Shown here: in pieces, positions 5,461 to 8,158 of the stretch
How positions within the stretch are numbered: the first letter of the stretch is position 1
Layout of the letters: the number at the start of each line of letters is the position of its first letter
Origin: Chitinophagales bacterium
GTDB taxonomy: Bacteria; Bacteroidota; Bacteroidia; Chitinophagales; UBA2359
Reading direction: 5' to 3'
Assembly: GCA_020631035.1 (NCBI GenBank)
Contig: JAHDIA010000257.1
Span: 1 to 8,158, forward strand
DNA length: 8,158 bases
Position numbers and translations under genes: made by a program
Notes under the pieces: model-generated
The model's input: only the letters and a program-made list of their open reading frames with translations
Database searches by the model: none
What the model was told of the DNA's origin: nothing

Positions 5461-7173
5461 TTAAATTTTAGGCAAAGTGACGATGAATGTACTTCCCTCA
5501 TTGGGTACAGAGTCGACAATGATATTGCCTCCATAATATTCCACTATTTTTTTACAGATACCCAGTCCCAAACCTGTACCACTGTAGGTATCTTGATGGT
5601 GCAGTCGCTTAAAGTACTTAAAAATATACGATAAATATTCTTCTTCTACACCAATCCCATTGTCTTTAAAATAAATGTTGATTTTATTGACTTCTTCTTT
5701 AGAAGAAATGACCACTTGACGCATTTTGGATTTATTGTATTTCAAACCATTCTCAATTAAATTGCCGAACAAGAGCGTAAAGTTACTCTTGTGCCCTCGT
5801 ATCTTTGGCAAAGGATTCTCAACAATTAATTTTATGTTTTGATACATCCCTGCATTGATTAAAGTCAGCCTAACTTCATCCACTACTTTATTCAAATCTA
5901 TTTCCTCTATTGAACCATCAATCTTTTTAAATCTAAACAACTCATTGACGTCCTCCACCAATTTGTAAAGGGTTTTGGTTGAATGCACTATGTAATCCGC
6001 ATATAAATCAATGGAGTCATATTTTTTCTCCTTAATCTCATTTTTGATCAAACTAACAAAACTGTTGATGCCCCGCAAAGGTGTTTTCAAATCGTGGGAC
6101 AAAATATAGGTTAGTTCTTCTAGTTCTGATTTTTGCAAACCAATGGTTTTGTTCTTTTCCATCAATTCCCTAAAAAAGTCGGTGTACAATTGAATAAAAG
6201 TGCTGCTGATTAGGGTATCCAATTCATTGGTTTCTTTTTTAGACAATTCAAACAAGCGTTCCAAATATTTGATTTTTTTGTCTTTTTCCTTTGTTTGCTC
6301 ATACCAATCTATCAAATCCAACAAAACAGAAGTCTGTAACTTATCATTTTTTATTGATTGACAGATTTTTAAGTTTTCAAGCAATAAAGTTTCTCGGTGT
6401 CCCGAATAATCAAAACCAGATTCTAAAAGTGCCTCATTTAAAAAAAGCCGATACCGATCGATCTTTGCTCCGTCCCAGCCTTGATTAACCGTTTGTATGT
6501 ATTCCCAAAGCTCCTCCCTGTCTTCAATTTCTGTGATTTTTATACGTACCCTCATCAAATCCAAATAGGTAGAATTGTCTTCATTCACCAAACACTTTTC
6601 GAGTTCAATTATTTTTCTTTTCGCTTCTTCAACTCGATCCATATACGTCATACAAGCCACCATATTGAGCATAAAGCGGGTTCTAATATAGATATATTTC
6701 TCATCCTTTTCCGAATACTTTATTTTGAGTTCATTAAGTGCTCGATTATAAAATTTATAAGCCGCCTCATAACTTTTCATACTCGCCAAACAATCAGCAA
6801 TGTTGTGGTAATAACGTGCCCTCGATTCTTTCACTTTCAACAAGCCCATCAAATAATAGCCAATGGAATCGCTATGACGTTGGTTGTAATAGCAAATAAT
6901 ACCCATCTGATTGATAAGTAATCCCTCATAATTCTTTTTCTTCTTCAAATGTTTCAAAGCATCCAAAGCAAAAATTAGCTTTTCAAACAGATACACACTC
7001 TTGTCAGTATTGATGGAATGTACCTGAGCATAAGCCATAACATACTCCAGCACATCTCCATAAGCCTCCAATTCAACAAACTGATTCAACAGTTTTGTAA
7101 AAGCATCAGGACTCAGGCTATGCACCTCACCAATCTGACAAACAATATAATCTGTTCTCTTTTCCGCTCTCAT
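5461..7173 (-). CDS. Soluble TPR-containing sensor histidine kinase
   Basis: An autophosphorylating kinase that would pass phosphate to an unknown response regulator. The 570-residue protein has no signal peptide or transmembrane segment, so it should sense a cytosolic cue or protein partner. Residues ~20-330 are helical, with TPR-like units near 82-115, 118-150 and 160-195 and more helical pairs to ~310. A coiled-coil linker (~333-355) leads to the HisKA domain with ILSHDLKTPLRGI (357-369; phospho-acceptor His360). The HATPase domain (~460-570) has the N-box NLIENGLKYN (471-480), G1 DNGIGV (504-509), F-box region YIFKYFKRL (516-524) and G2 GTGLGLGI (532-539), ending GSTFIVTLP. All catalytic motifs are intact. 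No receiver domain or response regulator is visible. The ATG at 7171-7173 has no upstream Shine-Dalgarno; a short palindrome (GTATT..AATAC) lies just before it. It converges on thrB. Confidence 0.93.
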   Translation of the reverse strand: MRAEKRTDYIVCQIGEVHSLSPDAFTKLLNQFVELEAYGDVLEYVMAYAQVHSINTDKSVYLFEKLIFALDALKHLKKKKNYEGLLINQMGIICYYNQRHSDSIGYYLMGLLKVKESRARYYHNIADCLASMKSYEAAYKFYNRALNELKIKYSEKDEKYIYIRTRFMLNMVACMTYMDRVEEAKRKIIELEKCLVNEDNSTYLDLMRVRIKITEIEDREELWEYIQTVNQGWDGAKIDRYRLFLNEALLESGFDYSGHRETLLLENLKICQSIKNDKLQTSVLLDLIDWYEQTKEKDKKIKYLERLFELSKKETNELDTLISSTFIQLYTDFFRELMEKNKTIGLQKSELEELTYILSHDLKTPLRGINSFVSLIKNEIKEKKYDSIDLYADYIVHSTKTLYKLVEDVNELFRFKKIDGSIEEIDLNKVVDEVRLTLINAGMYQNIKLIVENPLPKIRGHKSNFTLLFGNLIENGLKYNKSKMRQVVISSKEEVNKINIYFKDNGIGVEEEYLSYIFKYFKRLHHQDTYSGTGLGLGICKKIVEYYGGNIIVDSVPNEGSTFIVTLPKI

Positions 7174-7339
7174 TGTATTTGAATACAGAAAATAATCTTA
7201 CATATATCACCTAATATATACGTGATTCATCCTCTATGTGTTTGTTTTTTCTAGTAAGCAATTGTACATATAAGGATTGGGACGGAAAGTTATAGGCTGC
7301 GTTTGCAAGGGGGCTTCCCGCTATTCGCTGCTACTCCTC

Positions 7340-7368
7340 GTATTGGGCGAAAAATTTTTCGCCCCTAC
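7340..7368. repeat. Perfect 20-bp palindrome with extended arms
   Basis: GGGCGAAAAATTTTTCGCCC (7345-7364) is its own reverse complement. The arms extend imperfectly to GTA...TAC at 7340 and 7368 with a one-base bulge. As RNA it would form a hairpin on either strand; as DNA it could be a protein site. On the - strand it lies about 160 bases past the hsdS stop. Confidence 0.75.
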
Positions 7369-7448
7369 TGCGGGGTATCCGCTGCTATCGGGCGTAGGTA
7401 GCGTGTTGGGTGCTGCGTGGGTTCGTTTTTTTTTGCGCCCGTTGTGGG

Positions 7449-7470
7449 GAGAAAATTTGGGAATTTTCTC
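7449..7470. repeat. 9-bp inverted repeat, terminator-like position after hsdS
   Basis: GAGAAAATT (7449-7457) and AATTTTCTC (7462-7470) flank the 4-base loop TGGG. On the - strand it lies ~53 bases past the hsdS stop and could end that transcript. It is not followed by a T-run in that direction, so this is a weak terminator call. Confidence 0.45.
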
Positions 7471-7522
7471 TACGGGGATTGGGGGTTTTGCGACCGTTAC
7501 GGGGATTTTTTTTGCGCCTCTT

Positions 7523-8158
7523 TTATCCCACCAATGCTTCTCGTAAAACGGATTGCATCATTTGACCAGCTTGGGTGTTTTGCTCGGTGACGGCTGCTTC
7601 CAATTGGTCACATAGGTCCATCAATTCATCTACGATTTGGACAATGGCGTGTTGTTCTTGGAGTGGTGGGAGAGGGAGTAAAATACTTTTACTTTTAGTT
7701 ACAGAAATATTATCTTGTCCTGCAGTTCCTATGAGTTCGATATATTTAAGAAAAGTACCCGCACATAAAAATGTATATATCCAAATATTGATTCTTTTAT
7801 CTAAAGGTTTAAAAAAGGTTATTGCTTGATTGCAATTCCACTCTGGATATGTATCTGGAATAATTGCTATTTTTCCTAATGGAGGTCCTACAATATTCAT
7901 AATAACATTTCCTGGTTTTAAAATTGACCTTTTTAATTTTGTAGAATGATATTCTTCATTTACATATTGCTCTCTATATCCAAAATCAATTTTTTGATTA
8001 CGAATATTATATACTTTTAAGTATGGAATACCTTTATCTTGAAAATAGGTTTTAGGAGGAGTTGAACCCGATGATGTATTAGGACAAACATCTTGCATCC
8101 TACACCAACTCCACCCATTTGGTAATTCAAAAGGAATGTCCTCTGCTTCAATTGGTGG
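7523..8158 (-). CDS. hsdS: Type I restriction-modification specificity subunit, C-terminal half (partial, 5' end outside window)
   Basis: HsdS sets the DNA target of a type I restriction-modification complex (with HsdM and HsdR). The 211 visible residues begin in frame at the window edge with PPIEAEDIPFELPNGWSW, the classic entry into a target-recognition domain, and continue through GSTPP and a variable domain. They end in the conserved helical region: LLPLPPLQEQHAIVQIVDEL, then a helix running to LREALVG. A Met codon at 8096-8098 is internal, since the family motif upstream of it is in frame and open. Full-length HsdS is usually ~400-450 aa, so about half is missing. Composition is split: ~28% G/C over 7681-7920 (recognition domain) against ~49% over 7561-7680 (conserved helix), as expected for swapped recognition domains. 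hsdM and hsdR are not visible. Confidence 0.93.
   Translation of the reverse strand, partial: PPIEAEDIPFELPNGWSWCRMQDVCPNTSSGSTPPKTYFQDKGIPYLKVYNIRNQKIDFGYREQYVNEEYHSTKLKRSILKPGNVIMNIVGPPLGKIAIIPDTYPEWNCNQAITFFKPLDKRINIWIYTFLCAGTFLKYIELIGTAGQDNISVTKSKSILLPLPPLQEQHAIVQIVDELMDLCDQLEAAVTEQNTQAGQMMQSVLREALVG

Larger units (their letters stand above)
7174..7522. other. Gene-free gap with a GC-richer non-coding repeat island
   Basis: The first ~90 bases (7174-7265) are A/T-rich and would be the leader of the histidine kinase. From about 7275 to 7520 the composition changes: by hand count 95 of 180 bases (53%) are G/C over 7321-7500. The island holds two palindromes (7340-7368, 7449-7470) and several direct repeats: CGCTGCTA (7326-7333, 7380-7387), TACGGGGATT (7471-7480, 7498-7507), and T-runs followed by GCGCC (7426-7439, 7506-7518). 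It ends three to four bases from the hsdS stop. I believe similar pyrimidine/GC-rich blocks recur between genes in Bacteroidota genomes, but I could not check this. An ORF crossing it on the + strand looks spurious. Confidence 0.65.

Noticed and set aside
6481..6921. 146-codon + strand ORF inside the histidine kinase
   Set aside because: It is antisense to the TPR-like region and has a Phe/Ile/His-rich composition with no domain.
7277..7546. 89-codon + strand ORF through the GC-rich island
   Set aside because: It reads across palindromes and direct repeats, has low-complexity Gly/Leu/Phe-rich sequence with no recognisable domain, and its end overlaps the conserved C-terminus of hsdS on the other strand. 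It is probably a by-product of the repeat composition.
8096..8098. ATG as the start of hsdS
   Set aside because: The frame stays open to the window edge and encodes the conserved FELPNGW entry motif upstream of this Met, so the gene is partial rather than starting here.

Overview
The window looks like chromosomal DNA from a member of the Bacteroidota. The reasons are the protein style, the lack of Shine-Dalgarno sequences (starts sit behind A/T-rich leaders such as AATAAATAAATG), the standard genetic code with TGA used as stop, candidate TAnnTTTG -7 promoter boxes, and a fused aspartokinase-homoserine dehydrogenase. I cannot name a genus; a Saprospiria- or Cytophagia-like marine or sludge organism is only a guess.

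Left part (1-5424, + strand): a tandem pair of a ~107-bp palindromic repeat (the first copy cut by the window edge) lies just upstream of ffh, the SRP GTPase. After a 110-bp gap with a 17-bp-stem hairpin comes thrA (aspartokinase I-homoserine dehydrogenase I, 819 aa). A third, diverged repeat copy follows the thrA stop directly, then ~215 bp of A/T-rich DNA with a palindrome overlapping a promoter-like box, then thrB (homoserine kinase). ThrA and ThrB supply three steps of the aspartate-to-threonine route (aspartate kinase, homoserine dehydrogenase, homoserine kinase). The aspartate-semialdehyde dehydrogenase (asd) and threonine synthase (thrC) genes are not in the window.

Right part (5425-8158, - strand): thrB converges on a soluble TPR-histidine kinase (570 aa) across a 36-bp gap of degenerate heptamers. 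Upstream of the kinase is a 349-bp gene-free gap: a short A/T-rich leader, then a GC-richer palindrome- and repeat-containing island. The island abuts the 3' end of a type I restriction specificity subunit (hsdS), which runs off the window end.

The most informative observation is at the thrA 3' end. The third repeat copy is flanked by a perfect 10-bp direct repeat (CCAAAAATGT), has matching inverted ends, and sits inside the thrA stop codon. Deleting the element and one direct repeat restores ...Pro-Lys-Met-TAG; with the element present the same protein ends ...Pro-Lys-Met-TGA. This is strong internal evidence that the repeat is (or was) a mobile, MITE-like element and that its insertion left ThrA unchanged.
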